This document shows positions 1 to 9,042 of a stretch of DNA of 64,000 nt, piece after piece. The DNA is taken from positions 170,738 through 234,737 of the forward strand of contig NZ_DASSAB010000045.1 in NCBI RefSeq assembly GCF_035685805.1. The letters run 5' to 3'. The notes beneath the pieces were generated by a model. That model saw only the letters and a program-made list of their open reading frames with translations. It ran no database searches and was not told where the DNA came from. The DNA is from Dyella_A sp035685805. GTDB taxonomy: Bacteria; Pseudomonadota; Gammaproteobacteria; Xanthomonadales; Rhodanobacteraceae. The first letter of the stretch is position 1; each line of letters opens with the position of its first letter. Position numbers and translations under genes: made by a program.

Positions 1-908
1 TTCGCGAGCGGCTCGCCTCCGATGTCGTGCTGATCAACCAGATCGCCGACCACATCATCGCCTCCGGCGGCAAGCGGCTGCGGCCGATGCTGCACGTGCT
101 GGCCGCCGGGGCTGCCGGCTACCGCGGCGATCACCACACCAAGCTCGCGGCGATCATCGAGTTCATCCACACCTCCACGCTGCTGCACGACGACGTGGTG
201 GACGAGTCGGACCTGCGCCGCGGCCGCAAGACCGCCAATGCGCTGTGGGGCAACGCGGCCAGCGTGCTGGTGGGCGACTTCCTGTATTCGCGCTCGTTCC
301 AGCTGATGGTGGAGCTGGACGACATGCGGATCATGCGGATCCTGGCCGACACCACCAACACCATCGCGCAGGGCGAAGTGCTGCAGCTGCTCAACATCGG
401 CAACGCCGACGTCGACGAAGCGGCCTATCTTGCGGTGATCGAGCGCAAGACCGCCGTGCTGTTCGCGGCGGCGACCGAGCTGGGCGGACTGCTCGGCGAC
501 CTGCCGGATGATCAGGTCGCCGCGTTGCGCTCCTATGGCATGGAGCTGGGCTACGCCTTCCAGATCGCCGACGACCTGCTGGACTACGTCAGCGATGCCG
601 GCACGCTGGGCAAGAACATCGGCGACGACCTGGCCGAGGGCAAGCCGACGCTGCCGCTGATCTATGCGTTGCAGCAGGCCAGCGAGGAGCAGCGCCAGTC
701 GCTGCGTCATGCCATCGAGCACGGCGGGCTGGATTCGCTGGATCGCATCGTGGCGTCCATCCGCGACTCCGGCGCGCTCGAGCGCACTCGCGCACGTGCC
801 GAGCAGCATGCGCAGGCCGCGCGCGATGCGCTGGCGCTGTTGCCGGCGTCGCCCCACCGCGATGCGCTGCTTGCGCTGGCAACGTACTCGGTGTCGCGCA
901 GCCACTGA
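1..908 (+). CDS. ispB: Octaprenyl diphosphate synthase, 5' end cut by window
   Basis: Trans-polyprenyl synthase that extends farnesyl-PP with isopentenyl-PP to make the ubiquinone side chain. The frame is open from base 3, so the gene begins outside the window and the GTG at 27 is internal; about 301 residues are present. Visible: GGKRLRPML near the beginning, the first aspartate-rich motif in HDDVVDESD (catalytic Mg2+ site), the second in FQIADDLLDYV, then GDDLAEGKPTLPL. These are the hallmarks of long-chain E-polyprenyl synthases. Side-chain length (C40) is assumed from the lineage and cannot be read from this fragment. The gene is followed by 183 bp without an obvious terminator before the mannosidase genes. 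Family call is firm. Confidence 0.93.
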   Translation, partial: RERLASDVVLINQIADHIIASGGKRLRPMLHVLAAGAAGYRGDHHTKLAAIIEFIHTSTLLHDDVVDESDLRRGRKTANALWGNAASVLVGDFLYSRSFQLMVELDDMRIMRILADTTNTIAQGEVLQLLNIGNADVDEAAYLAVIERKTAVLFAAATELGGLLGDLPDDQVAALRSYGMELGYAFQIADDLLDYVSDAGTLGKNIGDDLAEGKPTLPLIYALQQASEEQRQSLRHAIEHGGLDSLDRIVASIRDSGALERTRARAEQHAQAARDALALLPASPHRDALLALATYSVSRSH

Positions 909-1091
909 CGCCGCACAGCCGCAGCAGGTTTCGGCGTTTGCAGCCCTGCACGGGCAACCCTGCGCAGGCGACACGGCGACTTCAGGCAACTCCGCGTTGG
1001 GGCACGGCGGGCCGTTCCGGCACTGATGCCGGCGATGCCGCATTGGCGCTACGCTCGTGCGTCGACGCCAGCACCGCCCCGAGAGCTGCCC

Positions 1092-2543
1092 ATGACGATG
1101 CACCGACGCGACCTGCTCAAGCGGGCCGGCCTCCTCGCCGCGGGCAGCCTGCTTGGCGGCGCCTGGCCGCGCCGCACGCCGGCCGGCGCTTCTGGCCTGC
1201 CGCGGATCAGCCAGCGCCCGCCGCCGGGCAAGCGGCTGTTCACCAGCACTGCGGTCGAGCGGCAACTGGCGCGCACGACAGCGCGCATGAGCGATCCGGA
1301 ACTGGCCTGGCTGTTTGGCAACTGCTACCCGAACACGCTGGACACCACCGTGCACATGGGCACGCTGGATGGCCGGCCGGACAGCTTCATCGTCACCGGC
1401 GACATCGACGCGATGTGGCTGCGCGATTCCGCAGCCCAGGTCTGGCCCTACCTGCCGCTGGTGCGCGAGGACCCGGCGCTGCGGCGGCTCTACCGCGGCC
1501 TGATCCACCGCCAGGCGCGCTGCATCGCGATCGATCCGTACGCCAACGCCTTCCTGGCCGACCCGCGCAGCCGCGCGGCGCTGAGCTGGGCGCTGCACGA
1601 CGACACCGAGATGCGCCCCGGCGTGGCCGAGCGCAAATGGGAGATCGATTCGCTGTGCTGGCCGATCCGCCTCGCCCACGGTTACTGGCGGGCCAGCGGC
1701 GACACCGAGCCTTTTGACGACGACTGGCGCGCGGCGATGCACCGCGTGCTCGCCACCTTCCGTGTGCAGCAGCGCAAGGAGGGGCACGGGCCGTACCGTT
1801 TCCAGCGACTGTCGGAGAACGCGGCGGAGAACCCGCCGTTGGGCGGCTACGGCAACCCGGCGCGGCCGGTCGGGCTGATCCACTCGATGTTCCGGCCGTC
1901 CGACGATGCCTGCCTGTATCCGCTGTCGATACCGTCGAATTTCTTTGCCGTCACCTCGCTGCAGCAACTGGCGACGATGAGCGAAGCGATCCATGACGAC
2001 CGGCGCTTCGCCGCGGACTGCCGCGCGTTGGCCGACGAAGTGGCGCAGGCGCTGCAACGCCACGCGCCGATGCACGGCGATGCCCACGGCGATGTGTGGG
2101 CCTACGAGGTCGACGGCTTCGGCAACCAGCTGTTCATGGACGACGCCAACGCGCCCAGCCTGTCCAGCCTCGCCTATCTGGGCACCTGCGATCGTCGGGA
2201 CGCGCGCTACCGACGCACCCGCGCGCTGGCCTGGAGCGACCGCAACCCGTACTTCTTCGCTGGCCGCGCCGCGCAGGGCATCGGTGGGCCACACCAGGGC
2301 CTGCGCATGATCTGGCCGATGTCGATCACCATGCGCGCATTGACCAGCGACAGCGACGCCGAGATCGCCCAGTGCCTGCGCTGGCTGAAGGCCACCCACG
2401 CCGGCACCGGCTTCATGCACGAGGCGTTCGACCAGGACGACCCGATGAAGTACACCCGAAGCTGGTTCGCCTGGGCCAACAGCCTGTTCGGCGAGCTGAT
2501 CATCACGCTCGCCGCGCAACGGCCGCACCTGCTGACCGCCTGA
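1092..2543 (+). CDS. GH125 exo-alpha-1,6-mannosidase, Tat-exported
   Basis: Glycoside hydrolase family 125 (formerly DUF1237), 483 aa, a metal-independent exo-alpha-1,6-mannosidase family acting on yeast-type mannan or N-glycan cores. Family signatures: TGDIDAMWLRDSAAQVWPYL, WEIDSLCWP, FRPSDDACLYPLSIPSNFF, FMDDANAPSLSSLAYLG, and near the C-terminus HEAFDQDDP followed by WFAWANSLFGEL. The ATG at 1092 is chosen because it puts a twin-arginine signal (HRRDLLKRAG, then a hydrophobic run) at residues 4-20; an in-frame ATG at 1026 would bury it behind 22 poor residues. The product is probably exported folded to the periplasm. It sits 52 bp upstream of a GH92 mannosidase, so the two probably form one transcript degrading the same glycan. 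Exact substrate is inferred. Confidence 0.9.
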   Translation: MTMHRRDLLKRAGLLAAGSLLGGAWPRRTPAGASGLPRISQRPPPGKRLFTSTAVERQLARTTARMSDPELAWLFGNCYPNTLDTTVHMGTLDGRPDSFIVTGDIDAMWLRDSAAQVWPYLPLVREDPALRRLYRGLIHRQARCIAIDPYANAFLADPRSRAALSWALHDDTEMRPGVAERKWEIDSLCWPIRLAHGYWRASGDTEPFDDDWRAAMHRVLATFRVQQRKEGHGPYRFQRLSENAAENPPLGGYGNPARPVGLIHSMFRPSDDACLYPLSIPSNFFAVTSLQQLATMSEAIHDDRRFAADCRALADEVAQALQRHAPMHGDAHGDVWAYEVDGFGNQLFMDDANAPSLSSLAYLGTCDRRDARYRRTRALAWSDRNPYFFAGRAAQGIGGPHQGLRMIWPMSITMRALTSDSDAEIAQCLRWLKATHAGTGFMHEAFDQDDPMKYTRSWFAWANSLFGELIITLAAQRPHLLTA

Positions 2544-2595
2544 TCCATCCCACGTCCCCGCGGTCGCGTGCCGGCCGCCCCCACGGAGAGAACCC

Positions 2596-5028
2596 ATGGT
2601 GACCCGCCGCCGCTTCCTGCAAGGTTCCGCCACCGCTCTCACCCTGCTGGGCGCGCGCCTGGCGCCCGCCTCACCGCTCGCCGCCGCGCTGTCCGGGGCG
2701 CGCCAGCCGGATGCGCCGCCCGGCGCCGCCACCGGCGGACTCGCACGCTTCGTGGACGTGTTCATCGGCACCGGCGGGCACGGCCATACCTTTCCCGGCG
2801 CCACGCGGCCGTTCGGCATGGTGCAGCTCAGTCCGGACACCCACGACCAGGGCTGGGACGCCTGCTCGGGCTACCACCAGGGCGACGGCTCGATCATGGG
2901 TTTCTCGCACACGCACCTCAGCGGCACCGGCGCCAGCGACATGCTCGACGTGCTGGTGATGCCGGCGCAGGGGCCGGTGCGACTCGACCCCGGCGCCCGC
3001 GGTCGCCCGGAGGTGAACTACCGCTCGCAGTTCGACGGCATGCCGCCAAAGGGCGTGCAGCAACCGCCGGTCGATGCGGCGATCGCGCCCGGCCCCGGCT
3101 ATCGCTCGCGCTACGACCGCGCCAGCGAGCAGGCGCAACCGGGCAGCTACCGCGTGCATCTCACCGACCACGACATCCTCGCCGAGCTCACCGCCACCGC
3201 GCGCACCGGCCTGCACCGCTACACCTTCCACGGCGACGGCGCGGGCCACCTGCTGGTCGATCTTGCGCACGGCTTCCACGACGGTGACGAGCCGGCGAAG
3301 GTGTCCGATGCGCTGCTGCGGGTGGTCGGCAACGACACCCTGGTCGGCAGCCGCCACGTGCACCAGTGGGCCAACGGCCGGCAGATCCATTTCGCGATGA
3401 AACTCTCGCGTCCGTTCGCGCACGCCACGCTGTACCGCGAGGACGCCGCGCTCGGCGATGCCACCGAGGCGCGCGGTACCCACCTGAAAGCCGCCCTGCA
3501 CGTCGACGAGGTCGCCAGCGCGCCGCTGCTGGTGAAGGTCGGCCTGTCCGGCGTGGACATCGACGGCGCGCTGCGCAACCTGGAGGCCGAGTCGCCGGGC
3601 TGGGACTTCGACGCCACCCGCGACGCCGCGCTGGCCGAATGGAATCGCGAGCTCGGCCGCATCCGCATCGACGCCGGCTCGGAGTCCACCCGGCGCACCT
3701 TCTACACTGCGCTGTACCACACCCTGCTCGCGCCCACGCTCTTCAGCGATGTGGACGGCCGCTATCGCGGCATGGATCTCGCGGTGCACACGCTGCCCGC
3801 CGGTTCGCACAACTACAGCACCTATTCGCTGTGGGATACCTACCGCGCGCTGCATCCGCTGCTCACCCTGGTGCAACCCGAGCGCGTGCCCGACCTGGTC
3901 AACGGCCTGATCCGGATGGCGGCGGAGAGCCCGGACGGCCCGCCGGTGTGGCCGCTGCAGGGCGTGGAAACCGGCTGCATGATCGGCTACCACTCCGCCG
4001 CGGTAGTGGCCGAGGCGATCGCCAAGGGCTTCCCGGGAATCGACGTGGCAAAGGCCTGGCCGCTGTTCCGCCAGCGCGCGATGGCCGACGACTACCGCGG
4101 CCTGCCGTATTACCGGAAGCTCGGCTACATCCCCAGCGACAAGGACTGGGAGGCGGTCAGCAAGACGCTGGAATACGCCTACGACGACTGGGCGGTGGCG
4201 CACCTCGCCGGCGCCGCCGGCGCGCATGACGACGCGAAAGCACTGCGCGAGCGCTCGCGCAATTACGCCCACGTGTTCGACGCAAGGCTCGGCTTCGTGC
4301 GCCCGCGCGGCGAGGACGGGCAGTGGCTGGAGCCGTTCGACCCGCGCGCCGTCGGCCACGGCTCGCGCTGGCGCGACTTCACCGAGTCCAACGCGTGGCA
4401 GGCCACCTTCCTCAACCAGCACGACCTGCACCACTACATCGACATGTTCGGCGGCGACGCCGGCTTCGAGCGCAAGCTCGATGCGCTGTTCACCACTGAC
4501 TCCAGCCAGGTCGGCGACACCCCGCCCGACGTCGCCGGCTTGATCGGCCAGTACGCGCACGGCAACGAGCCCAGCCACCACGTGGCCTATCTCTATGCCT
4601 ACACCGGCGCGCACCACAAGACCCAGGCCCGCGTGCGCATGCTGCTGCAGACCATGTACGCCGACCAGCCCGACGGCCTCGCCGGCAACGAGGACTGCGG
4701 CCAGATGAGCGCCTGGTACGTGCTCGGCGCGCTGGGCCTGTACGCGGTCGATCCGGTGAGCACGAACTACGTGTTCGGCAGCCCGCTGCTGGATCGCGCC
4801 GAGCTCGACCTCGGCGAAGGCCGCACGCTGGTGATCAAGGCCACCGGCAACGGCGACGACACGCCGTACATCCAGTCGGTGACTTGGAACGGCCAGCCGT
4901 GGCGCAAGAGCTGGATCAGCCACGGCGATCTGGTCAAGGGCGGCACGCTCTCGTTCGCGATGGGCCGCACGCCTGACCCGGCGTTCGGACGCGACCCGGC
5001 AGACCGGCCGCCGTCGATGCAGGTTTGA
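2596..5028 (+). CDS. GH92 alpha-mannosidase, Tat-exported
   Basis: Family GH92, 810 aa, a Ca2+-dependent inverting exo-alpha-mannosidase family (mostly alpha-1,2, also 1,3/1,6). Hallmarks: FIGTGGHGHTFPGATRPFGM near residue 54, GFSHTHLSGTGASD, SLWDTYRALHPLL, PVWPLQGVETGCMIGYHS (acid region), GNEPSHHVAYLYAYTG, and GNEDCGQMSAWYVLGALG. The N-terminus (MVTRRRFLQGSATALTLLG) is a textbook Tat signal. Start supported by GGAGAG 6 nt upstream. Length is normal for the family. Paired with the GH125 gene upstream; with different linkage preferences they could together debranch and trim an alpha-mannan or high-mannose N-glycan. No transporter or regulator for such a pathway lies adjacent. Closed by a strong terminator 5 bp after the stop. 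Confidence 0.93.
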   Translation: MVTRRRFLQGSATALTLLGARLAPASPLAAALSGARQPDAPPGAATGGLARFVDVFIGTGGHGHTFPGATRPFGMVQLSPDTHDQGWDACSGYHQGDGSIMGFSHTHLSGTGASDMLDVLVMPAQGPVRLDPGARGRPEVNYRSQFDGMPPKGVQQPPVDAAIAPGPGYRSRYDRASEQAQPGSYRVHLTDHDILAELTATARTGLHRYTFHGDGAGHLLVDLAHGFHDGDEPAKVSDALLRVVGNDTLVGSRHVHQWANGRQIHFAMKLSRPFAHATLYREDAALGDATEARGTHLKAALHVDEVASAPLLVKVGLSGVDIDGALRNLEAESPGWDFDATRDAALAEWNRELGRIRIDAGSESTRRTFYTALYHTLLAPTLFSDVDGRYRGMDLAVHTLPAGSHNYSTYSLWDTYRALHPLLTLVQPERVPDLVNGLIRMAAESPDGPPVWPLQGVETGCMIGYHSAAVVAEAIAKGFPGIDVAKAWPLFRQRAMADDYRGLPYYRKLGYIPSDKDWEAVSKTLEYAYDDWAVAHLAGAAGAHDDAKALRERSRNYAHVFDARLGFVRPRGEDGQWLEPFDPRAVGHGSRWRDFTESNAWQATFLNQHDLHHYIDMFGGDAGFERKLDALFTTDSSQVGDTPPDVAGLIGQYAHGNEPSHHVAYLYAYTGAHHKTQARVRMLLQTMYADQPDGLAGNEDCGQMSAWYVLGALGLYAVDPVSTNYVFGSPLLDRAELDLGEGRTLVIKATGNGDDTPYIQSVTWNGQPWRKSWISHGDLVKGGTLSFAMGRTPDPAFGRDPADRPPSMQV

Positions 5029-5032
5029 AAGC

Positions 5033-5060
5033 AAGAAGGCGGGCCGAGGCCCGCCTTCTT
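5033..5060. terminator. Bidirectional rho-independent terminator
   Basis: A 13-bp perfect inverted repeat (5033-5045 with 5048-5060; the inner pair opens to a CGAG tetraloop) rich in GC, flanked by A-rich sequence on the left and T-rich on the right. It lies between the convergent GH92 gene (+) and the dienelactone-hydrolase gene (-) and can serve both. Confidence 0.85.
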
Positions 5061-5080
5061 CATCGCAAGGGCGACCTGGC

Positions 5081-5869
5081 TCAGTCGGTGCCGGCGAAGG
5101 CGTGGTCCAGCCAGTCGTGCATCAGCCGGTAGCTGCGCGCGGCGGCGCGGGCGTCGTAGCTGCAGCCGGGACTGTGCTGGTCGGTTTCGGTGAAGCAGTG
5201 CACGGCGTTGCCGAGCACCACGAACTGCCAGTCCGCCGGGCTGGCGCGCATCTCGTCCATGAAGGCGGGCGCGTCGGGCATGGTGCCTTTGTCGTCGGCG
5301 CCGTTCATGACCAGTACGCGCGCCTTGATCTGCTTGGCCAGCGCCGGATCATCGGTGGTCAGGCCGCCATGGAAGGAGGCCACCGCGGCGATGTCCGCAC
5401 CGCTGCGCGCCAGGTCAAGCACGGCGGTGCCACCGAAGCAGAAGCCGATGCCCGCCAGGTGTGCCAGGTCGATCGGTGCGTCCTCGGCCTGCGCCTTGAG
5501 CTGCGCCAGCGCCGTGTTCATGCGCTGGCGCAGCAGCGGGCGGTTGCCGTACAGCGGCTTGGTCGCCGCTTGCGCCTGGGTGTTGTCGGTCGGCCGCACG
5601 CCCTCGCCGTACAGGTCGGTAAGCAGGATCACGTACTGCTGGCCGGCGATCATCTCGGCCTTCTTCACGGCCGCATCGTTCACGCCATACCAGTTCGGCA
5701 CCATCACCAGGCCGGGGCGCTTGCTGGAAACGGCATCGTCGTAGATCAGCACGCTGCGGAAGGTGGTGCCGTCACGGGTCCAGGTGACGGGCTTGTGCAC
5801 CATCGCCGCGTGGGCGGCGAACGAACCGAAGCAGAGCAACAGCAGCGAGGTCAGGCGTAGCAGGCGCAT
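5081..5869 (-). CDS. Secreted dienelactone hydrolase family protein
   Basis: Alpha/beta hydrolase of the dienelactone hydrolase family, 262 aa. The start at 5869 is chosen because it gives a clean Sec signal peptide (MRLLRLTSLLLLCFGSFAAH, cleavage near A21/A22) and has GGAG about 9 nt upstream; a longer in-frame reading adds 85 low-quality residues. Catalytic triad candidates: nucleophile Cys144 in GIGFCFGGTAV, Asp192 in NGADDKG, His224 in NAVHCFTETD. Cys as nucleophile is typical of the family. The predicted location is periplasmic, unlike the classical cytosolic chlorocatechol enzymes, so the substrate is unknown. It ends just before the shared terminator with GH92 and lies 34 bp downstream of the ubiquinone hydroxylases; a functional link with them is not obvious. 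Confidence 0.85.
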   Translation of the reverse strand: MRLLRLTSLLLLCFGSFAAHAAMVHKPVTWTRDGTTFRSVLIYDDAVSSKRPGLVMVPNWYGVNDAAVKKAEMIAGQQYVILLTDLYGEGVRPTDNTQAQAATKPLYGNRPLLRQRMNTALAQLKAQAEDAPIDLAHLAGIGFCFGGTAVLDLARSGADIAAVASFHGGLTTDDPALAKQIKARVLVMNGADDKGTMPDAPAFMDEMRASPADWQFVVLGNAVHCFTETDQHSPGCSYDARAAARSYRLMHDWLDHAFAGTD

Positions 5870-5903
5870 GGCGTGGAACTCCGGGTGCATGGGACGGAAA
5901 GGT

Positions 5904-7124
5904 TCAGCGGCCGGCAGCGTGGCCGCCAACGAGCTGCTTGAGCGGATCAAGGCGATCGAGCAGGCGCACGCCGAGCCCGCGCATGGCAACCAGCGGCGGC
6001 GCCTGCCAGGCATAGATGCGTGCCAGCGCGTCGAAGCCCAGCGCGTCCAGCGTGTTGGCACTGCGCCGCCGGCGCGCGTAGCGGCGCAGCACGTGGGGCG
6101 CGGCGATATCGCGTCCGCCCGCACGGGCCGCGACCAGCGTGTCGCGCAGCTCGAACACGTCGCGCAGGCCCAGGTTCACGCCCTGCCCCGCCAGCGGATG
6201 TACCGCGTGGGCAGCATCGCCGAGCAGCACGAAACGCTCGGCGTCGTAGCGTTCGGCCAGCTGCAGTTGCAGCGGGAACGCGGCGCGTTCGCTGGTGGCG
6301 GTGACGCGACCGAGGCGGAAATCGCTGGCCACGCCGACCGCCTCGCAGAAGGCCGCCTCGTGGAGGTCAAGCACGCGTGCCGCCTGCGCTTCGGGCAGCG
6401 ACCACACGATCGAGCAGCGCCCGTCGGCCAGCGGCAGCAGTGCCAGCGGCCCGGTCGGCAGGAAGCGCTGCCACGCCGTGTTGGCGTGCCCCCGTTCCGT
6501 GCGTACGTGGGCAACCACGCCGCGCTGGTGGTAGTCGCGTCCACGTGTGCCGATGCCGGCCATCGCGCGCAGCGGCGAACCCGCGCCATCGGCAGCGATG
6601 AGCAGGCGCGCGGCGAGCGTCGCGCCGTCCGCCAGCGCGAGCTGCACCCGATCTTCGCGCACCTCGAAGCCGGCCACCGCAGCCGGGCAATGGCGCCGCA
6701 CGCCCGCCGCGTCGAGCGCCTGCCAGAGCATCGACTGCACCAGCGAGTTTTCCACGATGCAGCCGAGCTCGGACTGGCCATTGGCAGCGGCATCGAAGTC
6801 GATGCCGGCGCCGCTGCCGGCATCCCACACGTGCATGTGTGCATACGGCCCGACGCGGGCCTGGCGAATGGCAGTCCAGACGCCCAGGTCATCCAGCAGG
6901 CCGATCGACGATGGCGCCAGGCCCACTACACGCAGGTCGACCTCGTCTTCGCTGCGCCAAGGCGCCGGCTCGCGTGCCTCGATCAGCGCGCTGGCGAAGC
7001 CCGCGCGGGCCAGCGCCAGTGCTGCCGCCGCGCCAACCATGCCGCCGCCGACGACCGCGACGTCGAGCTCCGGGCCGCGCCGCCGCCCGGCGCCGGCCTC
7101 GCGTGTAGCCAGAGGACGGCTCAT
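5904..7124 (-). CDS. UbiH/UbiF/UbiI-family FAD monooxygenase
   Basis: Flavoprotein aromatic hydroxylase of the UbiH/UbiF/VisC/COQ6 family, 406 aa, expected to hydroxylate the ring of a ubiquinone precursor at the membrane. Motifs in order: Rossmann GxGxxG region VAVVGGGMVGAAAALALA (residues ~21-38), the DG motif in LLIAADGAGSPLRAM, and the GD motif FVLLGDAAHAVHPLAGQG that contacts the FAD ribityl chain. Its start overlaps the stop of the upstream ubiH by 4 nt (ATGA), so the two are translationally coupled. By elimination it probably does the C5 or C6 hydroxylation (UbiI or UbiF role), but sequence alone does not separate these paralogues, so no symbol is given. Confidence 0.85.
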   Translation of the reverse strand: MSRPLATREAGAGRRRGPELDVAVVGGGMVGAAAALALARAGFASALIEAREPAPWRSEDEVDLRVVGLAPSSIGLLDDLGVWTAIRQARVGPYAHMHVWDAGSGAGIDFDAAANGQSELGCIVENSLVQSMLWQALDAAGVRRHCPAAVAGFEVREDRVQLALADGATLAARLLIAADGAGSPLRAMAGIGTRGRDYHQRGVVAHVRTERGHANTAWQRFLPTGPLALLPLADGRCSIVWSLPEAQAARVLDLHEAAFCEAVGVASDFRLGRVTATSERAAFPLQLQLAERYDAERFVLLGDAAHAVHPLAGQGVNLGLRDVFELRDTLVAARAGGRDIAAPHVLRRYARRRRSANTLDALGFDALARIYAWQAPPLVAMRGLGVRLLDRLDPLKQLVGGHAAGR

Positions 7125-8344
7125 GGCAGGGGCTCCAGCACGGCGCGCGGCGGCTCGCCGCGGAAACCCATGCCGCGCCGCGCCAGCGTCTGCTGCAGGG
7201 GCGGCACACGATCAAACGCGAGTAACGCCAGCGAGCGCAACGGCGCCAGCAGCGGCTGCGGCAGGCAGGCCAGCTGGACCAGCCCGTGGCTCATCGTCAT
7301 GGTGCCCTCGCGATCGGGGAGACGTCGCGCAGCGTAGGCATCCAGCAGCGCCGGAGCGCTCGGATCGGCAGCGTTCTGAAGCAACTCGGCCAGCGTGAGC
7401 GCGTCGCGCAAGCCCAGGTTGAATCCCTGCGCGCCGATCGGATGGACGGTTTGCGCGGCATTGCCCACCAGCACTGCGCGCGGCCCGGTGAGTCGCGTCG
7501 CGGCCACCCGCCGGATCGGATAGAACTGGCGTCGCCCGGGCCGCGCAAGCCGTCCGAGCTTCCAGCCCAAGCGGCGCTGGGCCAGCGCGGCATAGGCCTC
7601 GTCATCCAGCGCGGCGACGGCGTCGGCCTGCCCCGCCGGAACCGTCAGCACCAGGCCGCAGCGCCCTTGGGTCAGCGGCAGCAGGGCGACCGGCCCCTCG
7701 TCGCTGAACCGCTCGAACGCTTGCCCTGCGTGGTCACGCGCCGGGGTAATGGTGCACACGAACAAACTCTGCCCGTAGTCGTGCCGCTGCACCGCCACGC
7801 CGAGTCGCTCGCGCACGAACGACTCGGTGCCATCGGCACCGACCAGCAGGGCCGCGTCCACGGTACGGGTGCCTTGCCCGTCGCGGACGAGCGCACGCCA
7901 CCCGCCCTCGATCGGATCAAGCGCGACCAGCGTGGCCGGCGCATGCCGGGTCAGGCGCGTGCAGCCGTCGAGCCGGCGCGCCAGCGCCGCGCCCAGCTCG
8001 CGTGCCGGCAGCGTCCATCCCAGCGCGTCCACGCCCTGGCGGGCCGCGTCCAGGCGGGCGCTGCCGAACTCGCCCGCGCGATTGACGTGGATGCGCCGGA
8101 TCGCCGTGGCACTGGACGCCGCATGCGGCCACACGCCCAGGGAGGTCAGCCCGTTGACGCTGGCCCGGGCCAGCGCGAGGTTGCGCTCGTCGTAGCTGGC
8201 GGCGGCATCGCGGGACGGCGCTGCGGCGTCGACCAGGGTGGCGCGCAGGCCGGCTGCGTCCAGGGCAATGGCGAGGCTGGCGCCGACCAGGCCTCCACCA
8301 ACGATCAGCACGCCGGCAGGCGCAGCAGGGTGTGGTGCGTTCAT
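7121..8344 (-). CDS. ubiH: 2-octaprenyl-6-methoxyphenol hydroxylase-type monooxygenase
   Basis: FAD-dependent hydroxylase of ubiquinone biosynthesis, 407 aa. Dinucleotide-binding motif VLIVGGGLVGASLAIALDAA at residues 13-32, then SYDERNLALA typical of UbiH, the DG motif LLVGADGTESFVRERLG, and the GD motif VLVGNAAQTVHPIGAQGFNL, in which the usual Asp is Asn. That GN variant together with IGAQG(F/L)NLGLRD is common in UbiH proteins. First gene of a two-gene operon with the second hydroxylase (4-nt overlap). The start at 8344 has no Shine-Dalgarno sequence but a -10-like box (TATCAT) exactly 6 nt upstream, which suggests a leaderless mRNA. The UbiH assignment rather than UbiI/UbiF is probable, not proven. 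Confidence 0.82.
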   Translation of the reverse strand: MNAPHPAAPAGVLIVGGGLVGASLAIALDAAGLRATLVDAAAPSRDAAASYDERNLALARASVNGLTSLGVWPHAASSATAIRRIHVNRAGEFGSARLDAARQGVDALGWTLPARELGAALARRLDGCTRLTRHAPATLVALDPIEGGWRALVRDGQGTRTVDAALLVGADGTESFVRERLGVAVQRHDYGQSLFVCTITPARDHAGQAFERFSDEGPVALLPLTQGRCGLVLTVPAGQADAVAALDDEAYAALAQRRLGWKLGRLARPGRRQFYPIRRVAATRLTGPRAVLVGNAAQTVHPIGAQGFNLGLRDALTLAELLQNAADPSAPALLDAYAARRLPDREGTMTMSHGLVQLACLPQPLLAPLRSLALLAFDRVPPLQQTLARRGMGFRGEPPRAVLEPLP

Positions 8345-8350
8345 CCCCCG

Positions 8351-8356
8351 ATGATA
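8351..8356 (-). promoter_or_regulatory. Putative leaderless -10 box of ubiH
   Basis: TATCAT on the minus strand, followed by exactly 6 nt (CGGGGG) and the ubiH ATG. This spacing would put the transcription start at the start codon. No convincing -35 is seen. The same geometry recurs before apaG, dusB and uup in this window. Confidence 0.5.
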
Positions 8357-8442
8357 CGCGCCGGGGCGCCCCGGCCGCAGCGACCCGGTGCCGCATTGGG
8401 ATAGACTACGGGATCAATTTCCGCCGTTTTGATGGAGCTTTC

Positions 8443-9042
8443 ATGGCCATGACGCAGTCCCAGCGCCTCGGCATCTTCAGCGCTCTCGCCCTGGTGATGG
8501 CCGCCACGCGCCTGCACCACTTCGATGCCCTGCCCGATGCGTCGTGGGGCGTGTTTTTCCTCGCCGGGTTCTGGCTGCGCGGTTCCGCGCGATGGGCCTT
8601 CCCGCTGCTGATGGCCGAGGCCGTGCTGGTGGATTTCTTCGCCATCACCAGCCAGGGGCTCAGCTTCTGGAGCCACTACTGCGTGTCGCTGTCGTACTGG
8701 TGCCTGCTGCCGTCGTACTTCGCCCTGTGGCTCGGCGGCAGCTGGCTTGCCCGCCATCAGAACGGCCTGCGCGCAAGCACGCTCGGACTCGCGGCGATCT
8801 CGCTGCTGGTCAGCGAGGGGGTGTGCTACCTGCTCTCCAATGGCAGCTTCTACTGGCTCGCCTCGAGCGTGCCGATGCCGCGGACGCTCGACGCCTGGTT
8901 CGCCAACCTCGGCGACTGGTATCTGCCGTTCCTGCAGACGACCGCGCTCTACGTGGCGATCGGCGCCGTATTGCATGTGATCGTGGTGCTGCTGGCGCGC
9001 ACGGCGCCAACCGCGCAGGGCGGCATCACGGGCAGCCGCTGA
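8443..9042 (+). CDS. btuM: BtuM-like solitary vitamin B12 transporter (ECF S-component fold)
   Basis: Small integral membrane protein, 199 aa, with about six hydrophobic segments (roughly residues 10-24, 34-48, 52-68, 76-100, 112-131, 159-185). The start at 8443 has GGAG 5 nt upstream. I assign it to BtuM, the proteobacterial S-component homologue that takes up cobalamin without an ECF module, for three reasons: size and topology; a cysteine at residue 80 in SHYCVSLSYW, matching the cobalamin-ligating cysteine I recall as Cys80 in the Thiobacillus denitrificans protein; and the stop/start overlap (TGATG) with a PduO-type cobalamin adenosyltransferase. The last two are the strongest. No B12 riboswitch is visible in the 98 bp upstream. 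If wrong, it is an uncharacterised ECF-S-like membrane protein. Confidence 0.7.
   Translation: MAMTQSQRLGIFSALALVMAATRLHHFDALPDASWGVFFLAGFWLRGSARWAFPLLMAEAVLVDFFAITSQGLSFWSHYCVSLSYWCLLPSYFALWLGGSWLARHQNGLRASTLGLAAISLLVSEGVCYLLSNGSFYWLASSVPMPRTLDAWFANLGDWYLPFLQTTALYVAIGAVLHVIVVLLARTAPTAQGGITGSR

Noticed and set aside
2671..5034. 787-codon open frame antisense to the GH92 gene
   Set aside because: Arg/Ala/Val/His-rich composition without domains; a by-product of high GC. The GH92 protein on the other strand has all family motifs.
8345..8442. Cobalamin riboswitch upstream of btuM
   Set aside because: Only 98 bp, and I cannot find the B12-box or the conserved core helices.
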